In this document: positions 26,743-35,249 of the stretch, piece after piece
Position numbering within the stretch: position 1 is the stretch's first letter
Layout of the letters: the number at the start of each line of letters is the position of its first letter
Assembly (NCBI GenBank): GCA_021734165.1
Contig: JAIPJL010000005.1
Span: forward strand, 1 to 64,000
DNA length: 64,000 bases
From: a bacterium
GTDB lineage: Bacteria; Electryoneota; AABM5-125-24; Hatepunaeales; Hatepunaeaceae
Direction of reading: 5' to 3'
The notes under the pieces: generated by a model
The model's input: the letters and a program-made list of their open reading frames with translations, nothing else
Database searches by the model: none
Told to the model about the DNA's origin: nothing
Position numbers and translations under genes: made by a program

Positions 26743-29517
26743 TTAATTAATGTAAGTTAAACCTATTGAAAATGTCGATCCCAAGCGGTATTTCTGTGTG
26801 TAATCATCACCTTGTTGAAATTTGACTTCAGGATCAAGAATATTTTTCCATGCAAACTTTGTTTTTAGTTTCTTACTGATTGGTTGTTGAATAACAAAAT
26901 CCAGATCCGGATGTGGCAGCTCGTAAACATCAGGCAGAGTATTTGCCCCAACCTCATCAATACGCTTGCCAAAGACATGGTATAAAATATCAGCTTGAGT
27001 CTTGGTGGTTGGATGCTGGAAATTTATTCCGAAATTAAACAGATAGGGAGACTGACCATGCAGGGGTCTCCTGTCTAATGTTTGAACCCCTTTTGTATCT
27101 GAAGTGTCGATGATGATATCCGATTGCAGAAGAGTCAGATTTGTGGATATTCCCCAATATGACAATCCTGGATGAATATCACCAAGTCTTTGCCTTAATT
27201 CCAGTTCAACACCATAATTTTCTGCGCCACTGGCATTCTGCCAGGTCTGCCGATTTTGAGCAGTTCCTTCTACAATGGTTTCAATCGGATTAATGAAGTT
27301 TTTGAAAAATACACTTACCGCAACTAAATTAACCTTTGAGTAACCATACTTCAATTCATATCTAAGGTCGAAGTTTTGAATTATAGCCCGTTTAAGATAG
27401 GGATTACCTTTTACCGAGTGACCACCGATAATGTCTGTGAACTCGAAAGGTGAAAGTTCTCTGTAATCAGGTCTTGATACTGTTTGACTTGCAGCAAACC
27501 TGAGATTCCGATTTTCATCAAATGAATAGATCAGGTTCATAGCCGGCATTAGATCTTCCGACTTGTATGAAGTTGTTGAATCAACATCAGGCTGGCTGAT
27601 ATGACCTGTTTTAAGAGTAACTTCTGATTTTTCAAGACGGACACCACCAATAAAACGCAACTTGGATGTGATTTGATAGTCTGTCATCAGGAAAGCGCCC
27701 CATAATGATTGATCAGCATTATACCAATCTGTCGGTCGGGTTGATTCCCATAAAAAGAAAGCGTCTTTATGGATATTATCAGGATTGAAAAGTTCTTCCG
27801 GCGTTTGGGTAAAATCGAAATTTGCCGCGGTCATATCGCGTGTGTCACGACCAAATTGAAATTTACGTGAATTGAATTCTCTATGTTTTTCAAGAACTAA
27901 AGCGCCTGATTTTAATTTTATTCTGTCAGTTAACGGGTAGGTAAAATCAATATCGTAATTCCATGAATCATCATTTAACTCGCTGAAGAAATGTGACCCA
28001 CTTTGATTTTCATCTGCAAATACATAAACAGAGTCATCTCTTGCTTTTTCGTACTGTACTTCGCGAGTGTCGGGTTCTTCTCTATAGCCATGAGAATAGG
28101 TTACACGCCACTGTGTAATCGTGTTTCCGAGATTATACAATAAATGCTGTCCTGATAATTGATAAGTTGATATAGTTTGTGCGACCATTCTCAGCCTGGT
28201 GTCAATAACATCTTTATCTCTGTCACGATTGGTACCTTCAAACCTGCGAAGTTCGTCTTGGAAGTCACGATTCAGCAGAATATTAAGGTTTAGTTTTGTA
28301 AAGGGGGATAGTTCCAGCTTGAAAGCTGATAAACCACCGAGTTCGATTGCCTGATCATATTTGTAGAATGTGTAATTGTGCATTAATCCCATTACACCTT
28401 CAGAAACACTTTTATAAATTCGTCGTTCGTTTTCTTCATAAGCGCTTGCATTTTTATAAAGCGCTGATAAAAGATATTCAAACTTCTTGCCAAACATCTG
28501 CGTGGAGTTGGCATAAGACATTGCGAGGTCACCTGTTGGAAGTGGATCTTTTCTTTCGCCGCTCCATATATTTGAAAACATCTCCGCATATCGTTCCATT
28601 TCTTCCGGTGAAAAACCGGTTGTATCAAATCGGCTGTCTTCATACAGTTTTTCTATTTGCCTGATCTCATCCGGCATTTGGCGTGTGCCATCATCAAATC
28701 CCAGAAAATCATATTTGCCACCTCTATAATCCATAAAGCTTTGTCTGCCGAGAAGTATGTTATATCCTAACGAGCCGGAGATTTTGAATTCTTTTTGTTT
28801 GAGGAATTCCCAGGTATTCATGTCAACCACTCCACCGCCAAATTCACCATTCTGATCCGGCAGGAATGATTTATTTACAGTGACTTTGCTCATCATTGAT
28901 GAAGGAAAAAGATCAAGAGAGACGCCGCTTTGGTTTGGTTTCGTTCCTGAAACCTGTGAATTGTTAAGTGTTACCTTTGAATATCGAAGACCCAGACCAC
29001 GAATAATAGGATCTCCGCCGACGGTTGAAACGCCGGTTGTTCTTCTCACCACAGCAGCGATGTCGGGATCCGGCAGTCTTTTCATCTGTTCACCAGAAAG
29101 AGCGTCCGTAATCGATGCTGATTGAAATCTGTCTGTAAGTTCACGCTCAATCGAACCTTTCTTTGCGATACCGACTACTTTCGCATCTTCAAGTAAAACT
29201 ACCGAGCCTGTCATCTCAATATTGAATTCAAGTTCATCATCAAGATTGACGATGATGTCATCGTAAACGAAATTCTTGTATCCTATACATGAAGAGCGAA
29301 GAGTATATACTCCAGGCTCTAAATTTGTAATTATATATTTGCCGTTAATATCGGTTGAAGCGCCAAGACTGGTTTCTTCAAGAACCACATTAACGCTTAC
29401 AAGCGGTTCATTAGTCTTTGCATCAGTCACAAAACCTGATATTACTGCTGTTTGTCCAATTCTGCAGAGAAAACCAACTGCAAGAAGAACACTCATATAT
29501 TTTATTTTTAATCCCAC
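26743..29517 (-). CDS. TonB-dependent outer-membrane receptor
   Basis: 924 aa. Signal peptide (about 1-23), then a carboxypeptidase-regulatory-like beta-sandwich (24-102, 'ISGFVTDAKTNEPLVSVNVVLEET', 'TDINGKYIITNLEPGVYTL'), then the plug ('DALSGEQMKRLPDPDIAAVVRRTTGVST', 'IIRGLGLRYSKVTLNN', 'GEFGGGVVDMNT', about 135-236), then a long 22-strand-type barrel ending in a strand with 'RLGSTFSIGLTYIN'. It imports a ligand across the outer membrane using TonB/ExbB energy, none of which is encoded here. The downstream secreted protein is likely its partner. Upstream half-sites at 29597-29635 suggest phosphate control. No siderophore- or sugar-specific marker is visible. Confidence 0.93.
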   Translation of the reverse strand: MGLKIKYMSVLLAVGFLCRIGQTAVISGFVTDAKTNEPLVSVNVVLEETSLGASTDINGKYIITNLEPGVYTLRSSCIGYKNFVYDDIIVNLDDELEFNIEMTGSVVLLEDAKVVGIAKKGSIERELTDRFQSASITDALSGEQMKRLPDPDIAAVVRRTTGVSTVGGDPIIRGLGLRYSKVTLNNSQVSGTKPNQSGVSLDLFPSSMMSKVTVNKSFLPDQNGEFGGGVVDMNTWEFLKQKEFKISGSLGYNILLGRQSFMDYRGGKYDFLGFDDGTRQMPDEIRQIEKLYEDSRFDTTGFSPEEMERYAEMFSNIWSGERKDPLPTGDLAMSYANSTQMFGKKFEYLLSALYKNASAYEENERRIYKSVSEGVMGLMHNYTFYKYDQAIELGGLSAFKLELSPFTKLNLNILLNRDFQDELRRFEGTNRDRDKDVIDTRLRMVAQTISTYQLSGQHLLYNLGNTITQWRVTYSHGYREEPDTREVQYEKARDDSVYVFADENQSGSHFFSELNDDSWNYDIDFTYPLTDRIKLKSGALVLEKHREFNSRKFQFGRDTRDMTAANFDFTQTPEELFNPDNIHKDAFFLWESTRPTDWYNADQSLWGAFLMTDYQITSKLRFIGGVRLEKSEVTLKTGHISQPDVDSTTSYKSEDLMPAMNLIYSFDENRNLRFAASQTVSRPDYRELSPFEFTDIIGGHSVKGNPYLKRAIIQNFDLRYELKYGYSKVNLVAVSVFFKNFINPIETIVEGTAQNRQTWQNASGAENYGVELELRQRLGDIHPGLSYWGISTNLTLLQSDIIIDTSDTKGVQTLDRRPLHGQSPYLFNFGINFQHPTTKTQADILYHVFGKRIDEVGANTLPDVYELPHPDLDFVIQQPISKKLKTKFAWKNILDPEVKFQQGDDYTQKYRLGSTFSIGLTYIN

Positions 29518-29583
29518 TTTGTATCCTACTAAGTTATTAACCTGAAGTCTAAAATTCTGACTTTCTTTACTTTCAGGCGTAAA

Positions 29584-29635
29584 CTTATACAGAGTATGTT
29601 AGGGAATTATTAAGAGAATGTTAGAAAAGTGTTAA
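29584..29635 (-). promoter_or_regulatory. Pho-box-like array of four 11-bp-spaced half-sites with -10
   Basis: On the + strand: TGTTAG (29597-29602), TATTAA (29608-29613), TGTTAG (29619-29624), TGTTAA (29630-29635), each exactly 11 bp apart. On the - strand, the direction of the receptor gene, these read TTAACA, CTAACA, TTAATA, CTAACA. Seven bases beyond the last one is TATAAG (29589-29584), a fair -10. The array is 80-118 bp upstream of the receptor start. Spacing and hexamer match the TTAACA-N5-TTAACA sites of Bacillus PhoP and the 11-bp periodicity of PhoB boxes. Confidence 0.6.
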
Positions 29636-29685
29636 AGGTGAAAAACTCTAAAAAAGAGGAGAAATAAAAGTGGGGTCTTTAACTT

Positions 29686-29709
29686 GTCGGGCTTGAGGAC
29701 AAGCCCGAC
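29686..29709. repeat. Perfect 10-bp-stem hairpin (half of the gtagcccgg-type element)
   Basis: Arms gtcgggcttg / caagcccgac with a 4-base loop, 27 bp past the stop of the - strand osmC-like gene. There is no T run on the - strand side. The sequence matches the 'cccggcttg..caagccggg' arm of the 72-74 bp elements at 51224, 52566 and 53312, so it is probably a solo arm of that family. Confidence 0.6.
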
Positions 29710-29736
29710 TATGGTATTAGTAAAAGCTTCAATTAC

Positions 29737-30159
29737 TTATTCAATTACTTCACATTCCCAAGACAGTTTCACCGGATTTCTTAGCATTGCGGATATTGCG
29801 CAGTATTTATCCTGTGATAAAGTAATAGCTCTTTCTAATTCCTTTACGGTAATACCTTCTCCTTTGGCTCTGTATTTTAAGTTAATCTCTTCATAAATCT
29901 GCGGGTGTTCCTGTCTTTTGTAACCATCGACGACAACCTCGAATTTCTCCGGTTCCAGTTTGCGCTTGCGCAGGATAAACACCACGTCCATTCCAGTACA
30001 GCCTGCTAAGGTCTGAAGCAGCAATTCCATGGGTTTTGGTCCGGCAGCAGGTATATCGTCTCGGCGCGAATCTATTTCGGTTTTATATCCTTTATCGTTA
30101 GTACCTGTAAAGTGCATTCCTTTATTAAAGGTTACTTTCCCTCCAACATGAATCTTCAT
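29737..30159 (-). CDS. OsmC family peroxiredoxin-like protein
   Basis: 140 aa, the usual size. The two active-site cysteines are in 'LAGCTGMDVV' (C54) and 'DKYCAISAML' (C120), and 'GPKPMELLLQTLAGC' is the family hallmark. OsmC/Ohr proteins reduce organic hydroperoxides with thiols. The spacing and 'GPKPMELL' are of the YhfA/OsmC-like subgroup rather than Ohr. Read from - strand; 220 bp separates it from the TonB receptor start on the same strand, and it likely has its own promoter in the 30160-30240 segment. Confidence 0.9.
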   Translation of the reverse strand: MKIHVGGKVTFNKGMHFTGTNDKGYKTEIDSRRDDIPAAGPKPMELLLQTLAGCTGMDVVFILRKRKLEPEKFEVVVDGYKRQEHPQIYEEINLKYRAKGEGITVKELERAITLSQDKYCAISAMLRNPVKLSWECEVIE

Positions 30160-30491
30160 AACTACTCCTATTTTGGATGTATTATTTCCTTTTTATCCAT
30201 CACGTATGGATGATATCTTTGAAATATTCGGTAAACAGACCTGTCATTCCTGCGCAGGCAGGAATCTTACAAACTTAGGTCTTTAATAAATAATCAATTA
30301 TAGATTCCGGCTTTCGCCGGAATGACACTCTATCGAAAGCTTTCAAAGGTTTCGAGGACACGTGACAGCACTCTTAACGCTTGATTAGTGTATTATACGA
30401 ATATAAATTCAGAAAACAAGTAAAACTCTTGGACAAACTGACAATTTGCTTATCTTACTGTATTAGAGAAATTTGAGATAAGATTTTTGCA
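30160..30491. repeat. Divergent intergenic region with a two-hairpin repeat element
   Basis: 332 bp between osmC-like (-) and tgt (+). It contains an ~80-bp element: hairpin attcctgc/gcaggaat (30246-30265), an AT-rich linker with 'cttTAATAAATAAtcaattat' sequence (30281-30301), and a second hairpin attccgg/ccggaat (30304-30323). The same layout and linker recur at 58104-58177, so this is one family. A further imperfect inverted repeat (atccatcacgtatggat, 30196-30212) is near the osmC-like start. No gene seen. Confidence 0.65.
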
Positions 30492-31628
30492 TTGAAAAAC
30501 ACCACATTTCAAATAACGGCAAGAGATAATAGCTGCGCAGCACGAACCGGATTGATCCAAACCTCTCATGGAAACATTGAGACTCCAGCGTTTATTCCGG
30601 TTGCCACGCTTGGTGATGTTAAAACGCTGACGCCGGATAATTTGCGCGACGCCGGTTCCCAAGTGGTTCTGGGCAATACTTATCATCTTATGCAGTTACC
30701 CGGTTTGGACGTGTTGGAAGCGTGTGGCGGACTCGCTCGATTCATGGCGTGGGATGCTCCAACTGTGACTGATTCAGGTGGTTTCCAGGTTTTCTCTCTG
30801 TCCAATACAAGAACTCTTAGCGAAGAAGGCGTCAGTTTCAGATCAATCTATGATGGAGCGCTGCTTAACTTAACTCCTGAATCGGCTTGTTTAATACAGC
30901 GAACCATAGGCGCTGATTTTATTTATGCGCTTGATGAGTGTCCTCCGTATCCATCTACACATGAAGATGCAGCTCGCGCAGTTGCTCTTACAAGTCGGTG
31001 GGCAAAGCGATTTCTGAAAACCTGGCAGGATTCGGAAAATCAGGATAATGCTTTTCAGGCGGCTGTTCTTATTGTGCAGGGCGGAATTTATGATGACCTC
31101 AGAAAGCAGTCTGTTGAAGAATTAGCGGAGCTTAATCCTCCGGCTTTCGCAATCGGTGGGCTTTCGGTTGGAGAACCTCAGGCTGAAATGGTTGAAATTA
31201 CTAAGAAATGCTGTGAATGGCTGCCGGATGAAAAATCGCGCCATTTGATGGGAGTTGGGACGCCAAGTGATCTCCTGATGTGTATCGAAGCTGGAGTTGA
31301 TCTTTTCGATTGTGTGATGCCGACCAGGAACGGGCGAAATGGGCAGGCTTTTACTTCGCATGGGATAGTCAATATTCGTAATGCAAAGCATAAAGCAGAT
31401 CAGACAGCGCTTGATTCTGAGTGTAACTGCGCGACATGCAGGAAATTTAGCCGCGCCTATTTGCATCATCTTTTTGCAACCGGTGAATTGCTTGGAATGC
31501 ACCTGTTAAGCCTGCATAATATTACTTACTATCATTATCTGATGCGATCAGCAAGAGAAGCTATTGGAAAATCAGATTTTATTCACTGGAAATCAAACAT
31601 CGAAACAACCTGGAGCGAGAGAGCTTGA
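30492..31628 (+). CDS. tgt: tRNA-guanine transglycosylase
   Basis: Exchanges guanine 34 of GUN tRNAs for preQ1, in queuosine synthesis. 378 aa. Visible: 'VVLGNTYHLMQLPG', 'TDSGGFQVFSL' (D94), 'ALDECPPYP', 'GGLSVGEPQ', the nucleophile block 'DLFDCVMPTRNGRNGQAFT' (about 270-288), and the zinc site 'CNCATCRKFSRAYLHHL' (C311, C313, C316, His 325/326). TTG start, 14 bases after a weakly purine-rich stretch. In many bacteria tgt is followed by yajC; here an LVIVD lipoprotein gene lies between. Confidence 0.96.
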   Translation: MKNTTFQITARDNSCAARTGLIQTSHGNIETPAFIPVATLGDVKTLTPDNLRDAGSQVVLGNTYHLMQLPGLDVLEACGGLARFMAWDAPTVTDSGGFQVFSLSNTRTLSEEGVSFRSIYDGALLNLTPESACLIQRTIGADFIYALDECPPYPSTHEDAARAVALTSRWAKRFLKTWQDSENQDNAFQAAVLIVQGGIYDDLRKQSVEELAELNPPAFAIGGLSVGEPQAEMVEITKKCCEWLPDEKSRHLMGVGTPSDLLMCIEAGVDLFDCVMPTRNGRNGQAFTSHGIVNIRNAKHKADQTALDSECNCATCRKFSRAYLHHLFATGELLGMHLLSLHNITYYHYLMRSAREAIGKSDFIHWKSNIETTWSERA

Positions 31629-31696
31629 CAATTGTTATCATATAAGAGTATTTTAAAGTAACTGCGGGTAAAGAACTTGATTGATGTGGAGTTGAC

Positions 31697-33229
31697 ATGA
31701 CACAGAGGAATTTTTTATTTATTATCATACTAACGCTATCTGCGCTTCTGATGTTTTATGCTTGCGAATCACCAAGCGATGTAAGAGATAATATACCTAC
31801 TAATGTTATTTTAGCGATTGATGATGATTCTGCTGCAACAAGAGACACGGTATTACGCGTGGCTATTCATGCAGAAAATACTGATCGGATGCAGGTTGGT
31901 TTTGATTCAATGCTTGTTGCTGTTGAATGGGAAGATTTTGATACTATAAAGGTTCTTCACGCACCACACGAAGAAGGATTAATCTATGTTTTTGGCAGAT
32001 TTGCTACCGCCGGAGGAGGAACTTCCGGCGTCCTGAGAGATAGTATAGAATTGGATTTCACTTCTGAGATTATCGGTCTGAATATGGTTTCAGAAAGCGA
32101 TACCATATACGCCGGTGATTTTGCCAGATTTACTATGCAAACGGGTGAGAAGGGAACAGCGTACTTTTCAATAACATCTGTCGGATTGCATTTTGATTTT
32201 ATTCATCTTGGTGGAGGGATGTTCACCCGTTCAATAGAGATTCCTTCAGGTTTGAATTACGATAGTGTGCTCGTTACAGGTTATTTCACTGATGAAGTTG
32301 GGAATGTGGCAATTCCCAAAGAGATGGATAGACTTGTGACAATACGCGGTCCTAGACTCGATCTAACTGTTGTTTCCGAATATAATTTGAGTAATGTTAT
32401 CGGCAAAGATATCTGGTATAACGCCGGATATTGTTTTGTCTGTGATACACATTCTGTAGCTCTTGTGGATGTATCCGATCCGGTTCAACCTGATTATAAA
32501 CGCAGTATTCAGAGTGGTCAATGGAGTTCCGGATTCGATGGTAATGATAGATTGTTATTCATACCCTATCATTCAGGATTAGCAGTTATGGCAATAACTG
32601 AACCGGAACAAGCAGATATTATTAAAACAATACATGTTAATGACGCCGGTAGAGACGTTGTTATAAGCGAAAGTCATGCTTATATGGCATGCCTTCTACA
32701 GGGTTTAAAAATTTTCGAATTGCATGAAGATTATATTCCAAATTTAGTAGGCGAGCTTTGTATTGAAGGCTATGGTGAATTTATTGATCTTAATGAAGAA
32801 ATCGTATTTGTCGTTGGATGGACATGGGGATTTGCTATTGATGTGAGTAGTCCCAGTGAACCGAAGTTACTTTCGCGATTTGATCTTTATGGTGAACCCG
32901 AAGATATTATATACTATAATGATCATCTTTTTGTCGCAACGAGACATAACGGAATAATTGTGTTTGACGTTAGTGATCCGTGTAATCCAACACAGATATC
33001 TGAACATTCTGAACTTAATGAAGTTTGTTCATTTGCTCTGGCGCCACCTTTTCTCTATGTTGGAGGAAATGGAAACGTCAGGATTATGAACGTAACCGAT
33101 CCTGTCAATTTTAATGAGATAGCAAGAATTGATGGATTAGGAAAAGTACTTGGTCAATTCGTGTACGAGGATTATTTGTACATTTCGCAACCATCAAAAC
33201 TTGTAATAATAAAGCTGTTTTCACAGTAA
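31697..33229 (+). CDS. LVIVD-repeat lipoprotein (beta-propeller-like)
   Basis: 510 aa. Signal peptide with a lipobox-like 'LLMFYAC', so probably a lipoprotein anchored at Cys23. Residues ~30-225 are strand-rich without a named motif. The C-terminal ~270 residues contain LVIVD repeats: 'VALVDVSDPVQPDYKRSI', 'AIDVSSPSEPKLLSRF', 'GIIVFDVSDPCNPTQISE', 'VRIMNVTDPVNFNEIAR', the pattern of a surface beta-propeller common in FCB and related bacteria. Function unknown. It sits between tgt and yajC, 68 bp and 14 bp from them. Confidence 0.85.
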   Translation: MTQRNFLFIIILTLSALLMFYACESPSDVRDNIPTNVILAIDDDSAATRDTVLRVAIHAENTDRMQVGFDSMLVAVEWEDFDTIKVLHAPHEEGLIYVFGRFATAGGGTSGVLRDSIELDFTSEIIGLNMVSESDTIYAGDFARFTMQTGEKGTAYFSITSVGLHFDFIHLGGGMFTRSIEIPSGLNYDSVLVTGYFTDEVGNVAIPKEMDRLVTIRGPRLDLTVVSEYNLSNVIGKDIWYNAGYCFVCDTHSVALVDVSDPVQPDYKRSIQSGQWSSGFDGNDRLLFIPYHSGLAVMAITEPEQADIIKTIHVNDAGRDVVISESHAYMACLLQGLKIFELHEDYIPNLVGELCIEGYGEFIDLNEEIVFVVGWTWGFAIDVSSPSEPKLLSRFDLYGEPEDIIYYNDHLFVATRHNGIIVFDVSDPCNPTQISEHSELNEVCSFALAPPFLYVGGNGNVRIMNVTDPVNFNEIARIDGLGKVLGQFVYEDYLYISQPSKLVIIKLFSQ

Positions 33230-33243
33230 ATTTTAGAGGTAAA

Positions 33244-33576
33244 ATGTTGTTTCATTTCTTAGCGATGGCGCCTGCCGGTGGTGGAGGCGGACAAGGTGGT
33301 GGGGGATTGACTGCCCTGTTACCGATGGTTTTAATATTTCTGGTTTTCTATTTTCTAATTCTAAGACCACAGTCTAAGAAACAGAAAGCTCATCAACAAA
33401 TGCTTAATGAGATGGTCAAAGGTGATAAAGTTGTCACTACCGGTGGTATCCACGGTACTATAATTAAAGTCAACGAGACTGATAAGACTTTACTCATTAA
33501 AGTTAATGATGATGTTAAACTGACTGTTGATATTGGTGCAATAGCAAGAAAAAATGTAGGCGCTGCAAAAACATAG
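33244..33576 (+). CDS. yajC: Preprotein translocase accessory subunit YajC
   Basis: 110 aa. A glycine-rich N-terminal tail, one membrane helix (about 23-42, 'LLPMVLIFLVFYFLILRPQSKKQK'), and a small beta domain with 'GDKVVTTGGIHGTIIKV' and 'DVKLTVDIGAIARK'. YajC binds the SecDF complex at the inner membrane. secD and secF are not in the window. The glycine run in positions 12-20 is longer than usual for the family. Confidence 0.92.
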   Translation: MLFHFLAMAPAGGGGGQGGGGLTALLPMVLIFLVFYFLILRPQSKKQKAHQQMLNEMVKGDKVVTTGGIHGTIIKVNETDKTLLIKVNDDVKLTVDIGAIARKNVGAAKT

Positions 33577-33584
33577 GTGATAAC

Positions 33585-34508
33585 TTGCGTGTCGTTTTTA
33601 TGGGGACTCCTGAATTTGCCGTTAATACACTTGAGGCGTTAATTAATAGCAGACATGAGGTTTTAGTTGTAGTAACAGGAGTTGATAAACCGGCTGGTCG
33701 CTCATTGAAAATCAAAGAGTCGGCCGTGAAGATTTGCGCAAAGAAGTATAATCTGTCAATATTACAGCCTCCTAATCTTAAGGCATTATCGTTTGAGCGT
33801 TCTCTTGCAAAATTCAAACCCGATATTGGCGTCGTAGTAGCTTTTCGCATTCTTCCGGAAAGCGTTATAAACATATCTCGTTTAGGCTGCGTAAATTTAC
33901 ATCCATCGCTTTTACCTGCTCTGCGCGGAGCAGCTCCGATAAATTGGGCGCTTATTAATGGTTTTACCGAAACCGGCGTTACTGTATTTCAGATTCGACG
34001 AGAGGTTGATTCGGGTGGAATTCTGTTGCAGGAAAAAACCGGAATCTCCGAGGATGATAATGCAGGAACTTTGTCTGATCTACTTTCAAAGAGAGGAGCG
34101 GATTTAATTGTTCAAGCGCTTGATGGGATTGAAGACGGATCAATTAAACCTTTTGCACAATCAGGAGAAGTTACAAAAGCGCCGCGTATCGATAACGAAC
34201 TCAGGAAAATTAACTGGCATTGGTCAGCAGTTCGTGTTCATAATCTTGTTCGTGGACTAACACCTTATCCAGGCGCTTTAACAATACTTAATAAAAAGAT
34301 AATTAAAGTATCTAAAACGAATCCGGCATTAGATATATGTTCAGGTAAACCTGGTGAAATCAGGATAACTAATAAAGGTGAGTTTTTCGTATCAACCTCT
34401 GAAGGTTGTCTAAGGATAATTGAACTTCAACTTGAAGGTAAGAAACGGATGTCTGCATCGGAGTTTTTAAGAGGACATCAGATACAATCAGGAACAATGT
34501 TAGGATGA
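33585..34508 (+). CDS. fmt: Methionyl-tRNA formyltransferase
   Basis: Formylates initiator Met-tRNA. 307 aa. Visible: 'VVFMGTPEFAVNTLEALI', 'HPSLLPALRGAAPINWAL' (SLLPxxRG signature), 'DSGGILLQEK', and the C-terminal OB-like domain from 'LVRGLTPYPGALT'. TTG start at 33585 after an 'aggtgataac' ribosome-binding site, 8 bp past yajC. The usual partner def (peptide deformylase) is not adjacent; it may be elsewhere. Confidence 0.95.
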   Translation: MRVVFMGTPEFAVNTLEALINSRHEVLVVVTGVDKPAGRSLKIKESAVKICAKKYNLSILQPPNLKALSFERSLAKFKPDIGVVVAFRILPESVINISRLGCVNLHPSLLPALRGAAPINWALINGFTETGVTVFQIRREVDSGGILLQEKTGISEDDNAGTLSDLLSKRGADLIVQALDGIEDGSIKPFAQSGEVTKAPRIDNELRKINWHWSAVRVHNLVRGLTPYPGALTILNKKIIKVSKTNPALDICSGKPGEIRITNKGEFFVSTSEGCLRIIELQLEGKKRMSASEFLRGHQIQSGTMLG

Positions 34509-34555
34509 GATCGTTTTTGATTAATACAAAGTAAAACAAACAATATGATAATACA

Positions 34556-35245
34556 ATGATTTATCCATTTTTTGATCCGACTTTTATACTGCTCATTCCT
34601 GCGATGATAATCGCATTTTGGGCACAAAATAAAGTAAAAAGTACTTATGCAAAGTACAGCCGGGTAAGATCTGCCAGTGGTATGACAGGCGCTGAAGTTG
34701 CTAAGCGTATCCTTTCGCTTCAGGGCATTAATGATATAGAAGTCGAACCAGTAAAGGGCGAGCTTACAGATCATTATGATCCGCGAACGCGCAAGGTTCG
34801 TCTTTCGGAAGGGATTTACAACAGCAGTTCGGTTGCAGCGTTAGGGATAGCTGCTCACGAAGTAGGACATGCTGCTCAGCATTCAGAAGGTTACACCGCA
34901 TTAAAATTACGTCACGCTTTGTTGAGGCCTGCCAATCTCGGTTCGACACTTGCGATGCCGATTTTCTTAATTGGGTTTATATTTTCCAGTTTCAAACCTC
35001 TGATGGATGTCGGTATAATCCTCTTTATGGCAGCGCTTGCATTTCAGTTAATTACACTTCCTGTTGAATTTAATGCTTCCAGCCGGGCGATGGCTAACTT
35101 GCGCAGTACGGGCATCCTTGTTGACAGCGAAGCTGATCAAGCGCAGAAAGTCCTGAATGCCGCTGCCTGGACTTATGTTGCCGCTGCTACGATGATGTTA
35201 TCTCATCTAATCAGACTGTTGATCCTGCGTGGTGCACGGGATTAA
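34556..35245 (+). CDS. YugP-like neutral zinc metallopeptidase
   Basis: 229 aa. N-terminal membrane helix (about 5-22), a Zn site 'AAHEVGHAAQHSEGY' (HEVGH, 101-105), then two or three hydrophobic segments (about 122-175 and 208-224). This is the DUF1385-unrelated YugP family, often placed before rsmB as here. Substrate unknown; it acts at the inner membrane. The rsmB frame overlaps the end if its longest start is used; the better rsmB start lies 4 bp after the stop. Confidence 0.88.
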   Translation: MIYPFFDPTFILLIPAMIIAFWAQNKVKSTYAKYSRVRSASGMTGAEVAKRILSLQGINDIEVEPVKGELTDHYDPRTRKVRLSEGIYNSSSVAALGIAAHEVGHAAQHSEGYTALKLRHALLRPANLGSTLAMPIFLIGFIFSSFKPLMDVGIILFMAALAFQLITLPVEFNASSRAMANLRSTGILVDSEADQAQKVLNAAAWTYVAAATMMLSHLIRLLILRGARD

Positions 35246-35249
35246 TCAC

